Counted from the first letter of the stretch, positions 7,425 to 16,549 are shown. The stretch is DNA of 64,000 nt from an uncultured Aeromonadales bacterium (GCA_902782145.1 CACZLZ010000007.1:1-64000); one strand, 5' to 3'. Numbers and translations: made by a program. Notes: generated by a model from the sequence alone, not told the origin.

Positions 7425-9857
7425 TCACTCCGGCTCAAAGTAGTCACTGGGGATCCGAGTCCGGATATCGGCGGTGCAGATGGCGATCACCAGTTCGCTG
7501 ATGGGGGTCATGCCCTCAATGTCAAAGGTGATGCTGTCCCCGTCGGCGGTGATCTGCCGGGCATAGCCCAGTTTCTCCATGCACGCCACCAGCCATTTCA
7601 GGGTCTCCGGGTTGCTGAACTCCGGGGCCAGCTGCATGTGGGAGTCAAAGCAGATCCGGGACAGCGCCTTCCGCCACATATCCTCCAGATCATCATAGGC
7701 AATAACGCTGTTGGCATTCACCAGGGAGAAAAAGACACCATAGCGCAGAAGGGTCTCATTGGCAATGGCGGTGAGGATGGCGATCTCCTCGGTCATCTCC
7801 CGCTTGATCTCATAGCAGCCGTTGATCCGGGTGATCAGCTGCAGGTGACTGAAGGCCCGGAGCACCCGGTTCACATAGGGCTCCAGATCCTTCCGCCGCA
7901 CCGGCACATACATCTCATTGTCAAAGAGATCAAAGATCAGCGACACCGAGCGGAGAAGTTCGTCATGGGACAGCCTGACCGACAGCTTGATCATCTTCAG
8001 GATGAAGGACGGGAGGATGAACAGGTGCAGGATGTTGTTGCGGTAATAGGTCAGCTGCAGATACTGCCGGTGCAGCAGGGACACTGTCGCCACACCGCTG
8101 TAGGTCTCCACGGAGAACTTCCTGAGGATCAGGGCATGGCTCACCAGATCCTCGGGACTCAGGGGCGGAACCGAGGTGTAGCGGTTGGCCGGGGAGAGTT
8201 TCAGGATATCGCAGATCAGCCCCACCACCGTCCGAAGCCTGGTGACCTCCACGGTGTAGTGCTTGCAGGACAGGAGCACCAGAGCGCACAGGTTCACCCC
8301 GTTGAGGGCGGCGGCGTCATTCATGCTGTACATGATCCTCTCGGCCATGGAAGACACCGCCCCGTACAGCCAGGAAGGCTTAAACCCGCCGGAGGGATCA
8401 ATGCTGCTGCGCCAGGCGGCGTTGTAGTCGTCCAGGAAGCGGGTGACGGTCACCGGCTCCCCGAAGCACACATAGCCGTGGCCGCAGTTCCTCAGTTTCC
8501 GGAAGATCCCGAACATCTGCCAGACATTCTCCGCCTGCTTCTTCACTCCCCGCATCTCCCGGGTGTAGGCCCCCACCTCCATGACATGCTCATAGCACAG
8601 GTACACCGGGACAATGGTGATGGGGCGGGAGATCCCCCGGAGCTGGGTCTGCACCAGCATGGACAGCAGCCCGGTGCGGGGATGGAGCATGCGCCCGGAT
8701 CTGGAGCGTGTGCCCTCGATGAAGAACTCCATGGAGTAGCCGTGGGAGCAGAGATAGCTGACATACTCCCGGAACACTGTGGTGTACAGCCGGTCGCCGT
8801 TGAACTTGCGCCGGAGGAAGAAGGCCCCGCAGCGGCGGATCACCGGACCGAAGGGGAAGAAGTTGAGGTTGATCCCTGAGGCCACATGGGGCGGCATGAG
8901 GCCGGAATTGAAAATCACATACTGTAGCAGCAGATAGTCCATGTGGCTGCGGTGGCAGGGGATGTATACCAGTTCATGGCCCTTGTTGGCCAACTCCCGG
9001 ACATTCTCGTCCCCGATCTTGCTGATCCCCCGGTACATGTGATCCCAGACAATCCGCATCAGGCCGTTGACCCGGGTCAGGAGGCTGTAGGAGATGTTGG
9101 CGGCAATCTCGTCGATGATCTTCCGCACCTCAATATCAGCGGCGGCAGGATCCGGCGCCTGGGACACGGCCTTCCGGACATTGGGATTGGCGGTGATCTC
9201 CTCGATGAGATCCGCCCGCAGTGGCAGCCGGGGACCGTGGGAGGAGTTCACGGTGCGGTAGAAGTAGAGCCGGGCAAGCTTCTCCAGGATCCTGAAGGAG
9301 CGGTCCTCATCCGTGGTGTCCACCCGGGCCATGAGATCCAGGAGCATTACCGGCCGGGAGATGAACAGGGTGTGGAAGCGTCCCCGGGTGATCACGTTCT
9401 TCATCCGGTTCCAGGCGCTGGTGAGCTTCAGCTGGTTGATCTGGGATCCCCCCTGGATCCCGGGGCTCCGGTTCCACACCGAGGGCACGGAGATCAGCTG
9501 GATGGAGGTCTGGGGGGTCTCCATCTGGGCCGCCAGCCACTGCCGGAAGATCCGGTTGCAGATCTTGCGCCGCACCGCACCCCGGTTGGAGAACAGGGGC
9601 GTCTTGTAAAGGTAGAGGTAGCGGGGAAGGCGGCGGCCGTTGAGCACCAGGGGCCTGAAAGGGGACGGCAGGGAGACGGTGCGGCTGATGAAATGCAGAG
9701 CCAGGAGATCGCTGATGGAATTGGTCTTGAGGATGTACACCATGGGCTTGCCGGTGTCGATCCTAAGATCAGAGACCGGATCTGCCGGGATGGTGACCGA
9801 CCGCACCAGCAGCCGGATGGGCAGATAGAAAATGACTTTAAGCAACCAGGTAAGCAA
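7425..9857 (-). CDS. plsB: Glycerol-3-phosphate 1-O-acyltransferase PlsB
   Basis: Inner-membrane enzyme that transfers an acyl chain from acyl-ACP or acyl-CoA to glycerol-3-phosphate, the first step of phospholipid synthesis. The 810 residues match the usual length (E. coli 807). Acyltransferase motifs are present: CHRSHMDYLLL with His302 and Asp307 (HX4D), NFFPFGPVIRRCGAFFLRR, EGTRSRSGR, and VPVYLCYEHV. The C-terminal half carries the helical PlsB-specific domain. The gene stands divergent from kdkA and is followed by the fliL-like gene. Confidence 0.97.
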   Translation of the reverse strand: MLTWLLKVIFYLPIRLLVRSVTIPADPVSDLRIDTGKPMVYILKTNSISDLLALHFISRTVSLPSPFRPLVLNGRRLPRYLYLYKTPLFSNRGAVRRKICNRIFRQWLAAQMETPQTSIQLISVPSVWNRSPGIQGGSQINQLKLTSAWNRMKNVITRGRFHTLFISRPVMLLDLMARVDTTDEDRSFRILEKLARLYFYRTVNSSHGPRLPLRADLIEEITANPNVRKAVSQAPDPAAADIEVRKIIDEIAANISYSLLTRVNGLMRIVWDHMYRGISKIGDENVRELANKGHELVYIPCHRSHMDYLLLQYVIFNSGLMPPHVASGINLNFFPFGPVIRRCGAFFLRRKFNGDRLYTTVFREYVSYLCSHGYSMEFFIEGTRSRSGRMLHPRTGLLSMLVQTQLRGISRPITIVPVYLCYEHVMEVGAYTREMRGVKKQAENVWQMFGIFRKLRNCGHGYVCFGEPVTVTRFLDDYNAAWRSSIDPSGGFKPSWLYGAVSSMAERIMYSMNDAAALNGVNLCALVLLSCKHYTVEVTRLRTVVGLICDILKLSPANRYTSVPPLSPEDLVSHALILRKFSVETYSGVATVSLLHRQYLQLTYYRNNILHLFILPSFILKMIKLSVRLSHDELLRSVSLIFDLFDNEMYVPVRRKDLEPYVNRVLRAFSHLQLITRINGCYEIKREMTEEIAILTAIANETLLRYGVFFSLVNANSVIAYDDLEDMWRKALSRICFDSHMQLAPEFSNPETLKWLVACMEKLGYARQITADGDSITFDIEGMTPISELVIAICTADIRTRIPSDYFEPE

Positions 9858-10066
9858 AGCACAGGCCTCCGCCGGTGTTGTCTCTGACCAGAGATCCGGC
9901 CGGGAGAAGCCTGCCGCCAGCCCCCGCCGGGATCATCCCACATTCATTGTTTCACAGGAAGGCGCAAAAAACAAAGATTCAGCCTGCAAAACGGGAAATG
10001 GGCGGAACCCTGCCGAACGCCCCACGTTTTGCAAGCCTTGGACGTGGCATAAGCAGCCGGATCACA

Positions 10067-10072
10067 TATAAT
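10067..10072 (+). promoter_or_regulatory. -10 element of the kdkA promoter
   Basis: TATAAT lies 17 bases upstream of the kdkA ATG; the -35 is weak (TGGCAT, 16-base spacing). Because the upstream TTG at 10072 falls inside this -10 box, it cannot be the start codon. This supports ATG 10090. Confidence 0.5.
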
Positions 10073-10089
10073 TGACTGAAAAGGGATCA

Positions 10090-10818
10090 ATGCCGGAGAC
10101 TGAGGCCGTGGAAACCAAGGAACTTGAGCTACCCAAGCAGCGCTACATCATCAACACCAGGATCTGCCCGAACTTCACCCCCCAGATGTTTGATCCCTAC
10201 TACTGGATCAACCGGGGCAGGATCCTGAACACCTCCAGCGGCAGGGGCACGGCCTACTTTGTGGACGCCGGTCCCGGGGGGCACTGGGTGCTCAGGCACT
10301 ATCTCCGGGGCGGGCTCATGGCCCACTTCCTGAAGGATCGCTACATGTATCCCGGGCGCAGACTCTGCCGCCCCTACCGGGAGTTCAGGCTCCTGGCGGA
10401 GCTGCTGGAGAAGGGGCTGCCGGTGCCGGAGCCCGTGGCCGCCCATGTGAACCTGGACTACTACCCCCTGGCCCGCTATGACATCATCACCCGGCGCGTC
10501 GACAACAGCCGGGATCTGGCCGCGGTCATGGCCGAGCGGGATCTCACCGATCAGGAGCTGGAGCGGCTGGGGGAGGCCCTGGTGCAGCTCAGGGACAACA
10601 AGGTGCACCACCGGGATCTGAACATCCGCAACATCCTCCTGGACGACAACGGCAAGTTCTGGTTCATTGACTTTGACCGGGGCTCCCTAGGCGGTGACCA
10701 CTTCGGGGAGATGCTGCAGCGCCTGCGCCGCTCCCTGGCCAAGGAGAAGACCATCAAGGGCAGCGCCTTCAACTGGAATGATGAGCGCTTCAGCCTGATC
10801 CTCCGCTCCTGCTCCTGA
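10090..10818 (+). CDS. kdkA: 3-deoxy-D-manno-octulosonic acid kinase KdkA
   Basis: Kinase-fold enzyme that phosphorylates the single Kdo residue on lipid IVA in organisms with a mono-Kdo core (the Haemophilus/Vibrio type). Signatures are the WaaP/KdkA N-lobe LRHYLRGGLMAHFLKDRY, RRLCRPYREFRLLAELLEKGLPVPEP, and the kinase catalytic loop VHHRDLNIRNILLDD with FWFIDFDRG as the metal-binding segment. The start ATG 10090 follows AAAAGGGA. Its 3' end overlaps the convergent waaA gene by 29 bases. Together with WaaA it implies a core built on one phosphorylated Kdo. Confidence 0.93.
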   Translation: MPETEAVETKELELPKQRYIINTRICPNFTPQMFDPYYWINRGRILNTSSGRGTAYFVDAGPGGHWVLRHYLRGGLMAHFLKDRYMYPGRRLCRPYREFRLLAELLEKGLPVPEPVAAHVNLDYYPLARYDIITRRVDNSRDLAAVMAERDLTDQELERLGEALVQLRDNKVHHRDLNIRNILLDDNGKFWFIDFDRGSLGGDHFGEMLQRLRRSLAKEKTIKGSAFNWNDERFSLILRSCS

Positions 10819-12310
10819 GCAGGAGATCGATCTGCTCCAGGGTCCGCTCCGTGGCCCCCTGCCCCGCCGTCACCACTCCCAGGGCGGCTGCCCCCATCCG
10901 GCGCCGCTCCTCCTGATCCCCCAGAAGGCGCACCAGGGCACCGGCCAGCTCCTCCTGATCCCCGGCCAGGAGCAGTCCCCCCTCCTTGCTCATCTTCTGG
11001 GTGAACTCCCGGAAGTTCCGGTAATGGGGCCCCATGATCACCGGGCGGCCCAGTGCGGCCGGCTCCAGGGGATTGTGGCCGCCGATATCCGCAAAGCTCC
11101 CGCCCATCACCGCCAAGTCTGCGGCGGCAAACAGCTCAAACATGCGCCCCATGGCGTCACACACCACCACCGGGGATCTGCCTTTGATCTGTGTCCCCTG
11201 CCCGTTCTCCTGATCGTTCACGGGATCATTTCCCGTCAGGTTCCCGGATCCGTTCGCCGGCAGTTCCTCCAGCACTTTCGCCGGCGCATTCCCGGACCGA
11301 TCCTCAGGCACCGGCACCTGCTCCTGGGCGCTCCCCCCGACCAGATCCCCGGACTGCTCCCTGTCGTGATCTGCGATCTGATCCACTGCCTGATCCCCGG
11401 CCGCCCCCGGCAGCAGGGGATCCAGCTCTGACAGCAGCACCGACCCGGCAAAGCGCCGCCGGGCCAGGGCAGTCACCGCAGCAAAGCGCTCCGGATGCCG
11501 GGGCGCCAGGAGCAGCACCGCCCCGGGGTGGGAGGCCAGCACCTTTTCCTGGACGGACAGCATCAGCTCATCCTCCCCCTCGTGGGTGGAGGCGGCTATC
11601 CACACCGGTCCCGGACCCAGGATCCGCCGCAGCGCACCGCCCCGGAGCCGCTGCTCCTCAGGGGGGACAATGTCGCACTTCACTGATCCGGTGACCTGGA
11701 TCCCCCGGACCCCCAGGGACCGGAAGCGCCCGGCGTCCTCCTGGTTCTGGCAGAGTACCAGAGAAAGGTGATCCGCAATGAGGTAGGGGAACACGGGACC
11801 AAGTTTCCCGTAACGGCGGCAGGATCGCTCGGACATCCGGGCGTTCATCAGGATCACCGGAACCTGGCGCCGGCTGCAGGCGGCCAGCCAGTTGGGCCAG
11901 AGCTCCGTCTCCATGATCACCAGGGCACAGGGCCGGATCCGGGACAGGAAAACCGCAATGGCATGGGGATAGTCCAGGGGAGCGAAGAGATGGGACACAA
12001 AGTCCCCGGCCTGGCGGGCCCGGGCGGCGCCCGTGGCGGTGGTGGTGGTGATCACCACCTGGAGTTCCGGATGGCGGCGGTGGAACTCCCGGATCAGGGG
12101 AGTGGCGGCGGCGGTCTCCCCCACGCTCACGGTGTGGAACCACACCACCCCGCGGCAGGAGGGATCCGGAGTGAACCGGGGAAAGCCGAAAAGCTCCCGG
12201 ATCCGCCAGCCGTAGCCCTGGCGGCCCTTCCGGGGCACAAGGAGAAACAGGACCACCAGGGGCAGCAGGAGATAGCCCAGAAGGGAATAAAGCCAGCGGA
12301 GCAGGATCAC
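10790..12310 (-). CDS. waaA: 3-deoxy-D-manno-octulosonic acid transferase WaaA with inserted linker
   Basis: Inner-membrane transferase that adds Kdo from CMP-Kdo to lipid IVA. Typical parts are the N-terminal membrane anchor (residues 1-25), VWFHTVSVGETAAATPLIRE with the catalytic Glu, METELWPN, LMNARMSERS, VTGSVKCD, and FVGGS-like AVMGGSFADIGGHNPLEPAALG. At 506 residues it is about 80 longer than usual. The excess is one low-complexity Gly/Asn/Gln/Asp-rich stretch at residues 297-378 (DNA 11176-11422) between the two Rossmann domains, where E. coli has a short loop. Its start overlaps the waaF stop by ATGA. Confidence 0.95.
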   Translation of the reverse strand: MILLRWLYSLLGYLLLPLVVLFLLVPRKGRQGYGWRIRELFGFPRFTPDPSCRGVVWFHTVSVGETAAATPLIREFHRRHPELQVVITTTTATGAARARQAGDFVSHLFAPLDYPHAIAVFLSRIRPCALVIMETELWPNWLAACSRRQVPVILMNARMSERSCRRYGKLGPVFPYLIADHLSLVLCQNQEDAGRFRSLGVRGIQVTGSVKCDIVPPEEQRLRGGALRRILGPGPVWIAASTHEGEDELMLSVQEKVLASHPGAVLLLAPRHPERFAAVTALARRRFAGSVLLSELDPLLPGAAGDQAVDQIADHDREQSGDLVGGSAQEQVPVPEDRSGNAPAKVLEELPANGSGNLTGNDPVNDQENGQGTQIKGRSPVVVCDAMGRMFELFAAADLAVMGGSFADIGGHNPLEPAALGRPVIMGPHYRNFREFTQKMSKEGGLLLAGDQEELAGALVRLLGDQEERRRMGAAALGVVTAGQGATERTLEQIDLLLRSRSGGSG

Positions 12311-13398
12311 CGCCCCGGCTCCGTCCCGGCAGCGTCCCGCAGCAGCTCATCCAGCTCCTGCTCCACCCGGGCGGGGGTGATGCCGGTGAGGCACTCGGTG
12401 GTGCCCCGGGGGCACTCCCTCTTGAAGCAGGGGCGGCAGTCCAGATCCGGCATGAACACCGTCCGGGCCCGGGATGTCAGGGGCGGGGTGTAGTCTGTGG
12501 TGGAGGAGCCGTAGATCGCCACCAGGGGCATCCCCACGGCGGCGCTGACATGCATCAGGCCCGAGTCATTGGTCACCACCGCCCGGCAGGCGGACAGCAG
12601 ATCCACCACCTCAGGCAGTGTGGTCCGGCCGGTGAGATCCTGGCAGGATCCCCGGAGATCCTCCGGCAGGTGCTCCCGGATCTCCGCCGCTGCCGGGGTG
12701 TCCTTGGCGCTGCCGAAGATCCGCACGCCCCCGCCCCGGCGGATCCAGGAGGCGGCCAAGGCGGCAAAGGAAGCGCAGGGCCAGCGCTTGGCCGGGCCGT
12801 ACTCGGCCCCGGGACAGAGTCCCAGGATCCCCGTCTCCGGAGCGGAGGGCTCCATACCCAGACGGGAGAGGATCTCCCCGGCCTTTTCCGGATAAGAGAT
12901 GAGGACTGGCTCCGGACAGGCCTGACGGGACACGTCGGAGATCTCCGCAGGCGCAAAAGCCAGGGCGTTGTAGCGCTGCACCATCAGGGGCAGGCTCTTC
13001 TCATGGCGGTAGATCTGGTTCAGGAGGACGAAGCGCTGCTCCCCCAGCCAGCCCCGGCGCCGGGGGATCCGGGCCAGGGCGGGGATCAGGGCGGACTTCA
13101 GGGAATGGGGCAGGATCAGGGCCAGATCAAAATGACGCTCCCGGATCTCCCGGGCACAGCGCATGCGGCCGGCAAGCCTGAGCTGCCCGTGGCCGAAGGG
13201 GTTGGGAATGACACCGGTGATCTCCGGCATCCGCTCCAGGAGCCCCTGGCACCAGGCGGGGGCAAAGACGGTGATCCGGCAGGAGGGATCCCGGGAACGG
13301 AGCCGTTTCAGGAGGCTCTGGGCCATGACCATGTCGCCGATCCACGAGGGGGCGACCACCAGAATGCTGCTTCCCAAGCCTGAGCCTGCCTCTGCCAC
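12307..13398 (-). CDS. waaF: ADP-heptose:LPS heptosyltransferase II WaaF
   Basis: Adds the second heptose to the LPS inner core. The N-terminal ILVVAPSWIGDMVMAQ is the classic WaaF start. Other motifs are GLCPGAEYGPAKRWP, DLTGRTTLPEVVDLL, VTNDSGLMHVSAAVGMPLVAIYGSS, and the C-terminal Cys cluster CRPCFKRECPRGTTECL. The open frame runs far upstream, but a GTG at 13398 with GGGAGGAAC eight bases ahead gives a start eight residues before the conserved strand; an ATG at 13464 is a weaker alternative. It is coupled to waaA by a 4-base overlap. Confidence 0.93.
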   Translation of the reverse strand: MAEAGSGLGSSILVVAPSWIGDMVMAQSLLKRLRSRDPSCRITVFAPAWCQGLLERMPEITGVIPNPFGHGQLRLAGRMRCAREIRERHFDLALILPHSLKSALIPALARIPRRRGWLGEQRFVLLNQIYRHEKSLPLMVQRYNALAFAPAEISDVSRQACPEPVLISYPEKAGEILSRLGMEPSAPETGILGLCPGAEYGPAKRWPCASFAALAASWIRRGGGVRIFGSAKDTPAAAEIREHLPEDLRGSCQDLTGRTTLPEVVDLLSACRAVVTNDSGLMHVSAAVGMPLVAIYGSSTTDYTPPLTSRARTVFMPDLDCRPCFKRECPRGTTECLTGITPARVEQELDELLRDAAGTEPGR

Positions 13399-13536
13399 CG
13401 TCTGTTCCTCCCAGGGCCAGGCGCCCGCACCCTTCCCCCCGGAAAACCGGCCCCCGAAGGCCATGTCCGGAAGGGGGTGCAAGGCGCAAAAATACTGATC
13501 TATGGTATAGTACCACAGGCAAAACAGGAGCGCGCA

Positions 13537-14442
13537 ATGATCCCCATCATCAAAATCAACGATTACCAGCAGGCCCAGAAGATCCTGGAACGGCTGAAAA
13601 AGGATCTGCGCCGTCACGTGCAGCTGGACACAGAAGAGGACGGCTACTACGTGATCTACATCGAGGAGGCGGAGGCAGAGGCTGCCGGCCGGGTGGTGCA
13701 GGCCTTCATCAGTGATCTGAAGGAGCAGGAGCGCCACTTCCGGGAGGAGAACCGGGCGGCCTGGGAGAGCAACGGCCAGGCTCTGGACCGTACCCGCACC
13801 CCCCGCAAATACCGCAGCGTCCTGGGCTCCGTGACTGAGACCGCAGGACCGGTGACCCTGGGGGTGTCGGCCCTTACCCTCCTGGTGTTCGCCGCCCAGT
13901 GCGTGGCCCCGGACCGGATGATGCTCCTTTTGGGATGCCCGGGATTTGACGGCGGGGATCCCCTCACCTGGCACAAGCTCCTCACCCCGGTGCTACTGCA
14001 CTTCGGGCTGATCCACCTGGGCTTCAACCTGGGGCTGTGGATCTGGCTGGCCGGCCGCATTGAGCGCTTCCTGGGACATGGCACCCTGCTGGCCCTGCTG
14101 ATCCTGGGATCCCTCATCCCCGACTACACCCAGCTAACCCTCACCGGCCCCGCCTTCGGCGGCATGTCAGGCCTGGTCATGGCCCTGATCAGCTTCTGCT
14201 GGATCGTCTCCGCCCTGGCCCCGGACCGCTACGCCCCGGTGAATGTGCCACCGGGGTTCATGATCGTCACCGTGATCTTCGCCCTGCTAGGGCTGGCTGA
14301 CATCATTCCGGGGATCAGCACCGCCAATGCCGTCCACCTCACCGGTCTGCTCCTGGGAGGCGCCTTCGGGCTCTACCATGCACTGGTGCTGAAGGGCGCC
14401 TGCCGGAGCGTGCCCCGGGAGACGCCCCCGTCAGAGGGCTGA
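13537..14442 (+). CDS. glpG: Rhomboid intramembrane serine protease GlpG
   Basis: Intramembrane protease of the GlpG class, cleaving transmembrane helices of membrane proteins. The first ~95 residues form the cytosolic N-terminal domain. Six membrane segments follow, with the entry motif HFGLIHLGFNLGLWIWLAGRIE, the catalytic Ser211 in GGMSG and catalytic His267 in NAVHLTG. Length (301) is slightly above E. coli GlpG. The start ATG 13537 follows CAGGAG at seven bases. The gene is divergent from waaF. Confidence 0.92.
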   Translation: MIPIIKINDYQQAQKILERLKKDLRRHVQLDTEEDGYYVIYIEEAEAEAAGRVVQAFISDLKEQERHFREENRAAWESNGQALDRTRTPRKYRSVLGSVTETAGPVTLGVSALTLLVFAAQCVAPDRMMLLLGCPGFDGGDPLTWHKLLTPVLLHFGLIHLGFNLGLWIWLAGRIERFLGHGTLLALLILGSLIPDYTQLTLTGPAFGGMSGLVMALISFCWIVSALAPDRYAPVNVPPGFMIVTVIFALLGLADIIPGISTANAVHLTGLLLGGAFGLYHALVLKGACRSVPRETPPSEG

Positions 14443-14489
14443 TCCCCCCTGCCGCCAGGGAGCAGATCCCGGGCCGCGGGCGGCGCCGG

Positions 14490-14518
14490 TTGAGTTTTTT
14501 TCATTATTAAAGCATAAT
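14490..14518 (+). promoter_or_regulatory. Sigma70-type promoter of ybaK-coaD
   Basis: -35 TTGAGT (14490-14495), 17-base spacer, -10 CATAAT (14513-14518), in a locally AT-rich stretch between glpG and ybaK. Confidence 0.65.
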
Positions 14519-14525
14519 TATTCAG

Positions 14526-14547
14526 TGCCCGGGGAGCCGGGCATTTT
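14526..14547 (+). promoter_or_regulatory. GC hairpin at the predicted mRNA 5' end
   Basis: TGCCCGG and CCGGGCA with a GGAG loop, followed by TTTT. It begins at about the transcription start expected from the promoter just upstream. It could be a 5' stabilising stem-loop, a weak attenuator, or the terminator of glpG. Confidence 0.45.
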
Positions 14548-14591
14548 CACACCCCGCAGAAAGAACCCCAGAGAGAACCCAGGCAGACATC

Positions 14592-15086
14592 ATGACGCCA
14601 GCAGTCAACGCCCTCAAGGCCAGCAAGATCCCCCACACCGTGTACTCCTATGAGTGCGGGGTGGATCATGACTTCGGGCGCCACACCGCCAAAATGCTGG
14701 GCCGGGATGAGGATGCGGTGTACAAGACCCTGATCTTCCACTGCGACAAAACCTATGTCACAGCGGTGATCCCCGTCAGCTGCACCCTGAACCTGAAGCA
14801 GGCGGCCAAGCTTGCGGGACTGAAGAAGGCGGAGATGGCCCGGCCCGAGGACGCGGAGCGTCTCAGCGGCTATGTGGTGGGAGGGATCAGCCCCTTCGGC
14901 CAGAAGAAGCGCCTGCCCACTATCCTGGACTCCGAGGCAATGCGCCACCAGGAGATCCTGGTCAGCGGCGGCCGGAGAGGCCTGACTCTGGGGATCAGCC
15001 CTGGGGATCTGGTGTCCTTCCTTCAGGCCAAGGTGGGGGAGATCACCGATCGGCGGAGCTCGGGCAGCCGGGACGGCGCCCAGTGA
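14592..15086 (+). CDS. ybaK: Cys-tRNA(Pro)/Cys-tRNA(Cys) deacylase YbaK
   Basis: Trans-editing protein that hydrolyses mischarged Cys-tRNA(Pro). The YbaK/EbsC fold is recognised from MTPAVNALKASKIPHTVYSYE, AKMLGRDEDAVYKTLIF with the functional Lys, AVIPVSCTLNLKQAAKL, GYVVGGISPFGQKKRLPT and RRGLTLGISPGDLV. Normal length (164 residues). It precedes coaD by 52 bases and likely shares its promoter. Confidence 0.94.
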   Translation: MTPAVNALKASKIPHTVYSYECGVDHDFGRHTAKMLGRDEDAVYKTLIFHCDKTYVTAVIPVSCTLNLKQAAKLAGLKKAEMARPEDAERLSGYVVGGISPFGQKKRLPTILDSEAMRHQEILVSGGRRGLTLGISPGDLVSFLQAKVGEITDRRSSGSRDGAQ

Positions 15087-15138
15087 CACCATCCTCAGCC
15101 GGGGATCGAAGAGCAATGATCAACAGGGAGACCAGAGA

Positions 15139-15630
15139 ATGAGCGTCTGCAAGGCAGTGTTTCCAGGATCCTTCGATCCCCTAACCTTCGGTCACATTGA
15201 CATCATCCGCCGGGCTGCAGCCATGTATGACGAACTGGTGGTGGCCGTGGCCGCAAGCCCCAGCAAGCACCCCATGCTCTCCTTGGAACTCCGGGCTTCC
15301 CTGGCGGCGGAGGTTCTCAGTGACATGGAAAACGTCTACGTGGTGAGCTTTGCCAACCTGATGACCGACTTTCTCCGGGACATCGGGGCCCATGTGCTGG
15401 TGCGGGGGGTCCGCTCCCCGGTGGACTTCCAGTATGAGATGAACCTCATCCACATGTACCGGACCCAGCTGCCGGAAATTGAGGTGGTGTTCCTGCCCAC
15501 CAAGCTGGAGTACTCCTTCATGTCCTCCACCCTGGTGCGGGAGATCGCCATTCACCGGGGCCAGGTGACCCAGTATGTGCCCCCGGAGGTGTCTCAGGCT
15601 ATCGCTGACACCCTGAGCAGTAAAAAGTAG
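15139..15630 (+). CDS. coaD: Phosphopantetheine adenylyltransferase CoaD
   Basis: Penultimate enzyme of coenzyme A synthesis, joining ATP and 4'-phosphopantetheine to form dephospho-CoA. The nucleotidyl-transferase motif FPGSFDPLTFGHIDIIRRA is present, with VRGVRSPVDFQYE and EYSFMSSTLVREIA. Usual length of 163 residues. Its final 32 bases overlap the 3' end of the convergent mutM gene. CoaBC is also encoded in the window. Confidence 0.97.
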   Translation: MSVCKAVFPGSFDPLTFGHIDIIRRAAAMYDELVVAVAASPSKHPMLSLELRASLAAEVLSDMENVYVVSFANLMTDFLRDIGAHVLVRGVRSPVDFQYEMNLIHMYRTQLPEIEVVFLPTKLEYSFMSSTLVREIAIHRGQVTQYVPPEVSQAIADTLSSKK

Positions 15631-16411
15631 ATCGCTGTCCCTGGACAATTCTCTGGATCCTGCCCCCGCACCGGGGGCAGTTCTCGTTTTCCCGCCCGTA
15701 AACCTTAAGACAGTCCGCAAAGGCCCCCCGGGAGCCGTCCACCTGGGCGTAGTTCCGGATGGTGGTGCCCCCCCGGGCGATGGAGTCCTCCAGGATCCGG
15801 CGGATCTCCCCCACCAGGATCCCGCACTCCTCCAGGCTCACCTGATCCCCCCGCCTCAGGGGGCTGATCCCGGCGGCATGCAGAACCTCACTGGCGTAGA
15901 TGTTCCCCACCCCCACCACAATATCCCCCTTCATCAGGGCAGTCTTCACCGGACTCCGGCTCCGGGCCAGGCGCTGGTGCAGGTACTCCCCGGTGAAGCC
16001 CGGCTCCAATGGCTCCGCCCCCAGAGAGGAGAGGATCCGCATCTGCATAGGATCTCCGTCAGTCCACAGCAGGGCGCCGAAACGCCGAGGATCCCGGTAG
16101 CGCATGATCCGGCCGTCATCCAGGGCCAGATCAAAGTGATCATGCTTTCCCGGAGGCTCAGCGGGATCCGGGAAGCTCAGGTGCCCGGTCATGCCCAGGT
16201 GGATCACCGCCGTCTGGCCTCCGGACCGGATCAGGATGTACTTGGCCCGGCGATCCACCGCCTCCACCCGGGTGCCCTCAAGGCGGGCGATCTCCGGAGG
16301 GACGGGAAAGCGGAGGTGCGGGTTCCGCACCGTGACCCGCTTAATCCCCCGGCCCACCAGCTCCCGGCGCACACAGCGGCAGGTAACCTCAACTTCCGGC
16401 AGCTCCGGCAT
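15599..16411 (-). CDS. mutM: Formamidopyrimidine-DNA glycosylase MutM
   Basis: Base-excision repair glycosylase/AP lyase that removes 8-oxoguanine and formamidopyrimidines. The mature start MPELPEVE provides the catalytic N-terminal Pro and Glu. The H2TH region contains KTALMKGDIVVGVGNIYASEVLHAAGI (split here by function: ligand to DNA at GVGNIYA). The zinc finger is CPRCGG...YCSGCQ at the C-terminus. The ATG at 16411 is required because the mature protein must begin with Met-Pro-Glu. It lies downstream of the rpmBG terminator and converges on coaD. Confidence 0.96.
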   Translation of the reverse strand: MPELPEVEVTCRCVRRELVGRGIKRVTVRNPHLRFPVPPEIARLEGTRVEAVDRRAKYILIRSGGQTAVIHLGMTGHLSFPDPAEPPGKHDHFDLALDDGRIMRYRDPRRFGALLWTDGDPMQMRILSSLGAEPLEPGFTGEYLHQRLARSRSPVKTALMKGDIVVGVGNIYASEVLHAAGISPLRRGDQVSLEECGILVGEIRRILEDSIARGGTTIRNYAQVDGSRGAFADCLKVYGRENENCPRCGGRIQRIVQGQRSTFYCSGCQR

Positions 16412-16463
16412 TCTCACCTCCCGGGCACAGGCCCATAACTTCATCCAGGCGGCCCACAGCCGC

Positions 16464-16491
16464 AAAACAAAAAAGGCACCGCCAGGGTGCC
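16464..16491 (-). terminator. Rho-independent terminator of rpmB-rpmG
   Basis: On the minus strand GGCACC and GGTGCC form a stem with a 5-base loop, followed by TTTTTTGTTTT. It lies 60 bases beyond the rpmG stop and before mutM. Confidence 0.85.
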
Positions 16492-16549
16492 CTCCGGATC
16501 CGTGTTTCCCGGATCGCGCTCTGCCGGCAAGCCGGCCGGACGCAGGATC

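Noticed and set aside
7317..8879. Long open frame (520 codons) antisense to plsB
   Set aside because: Composition-driven frame on the complement of a well-identified gene; His/Gly/Gln-rich, no family resemblance.
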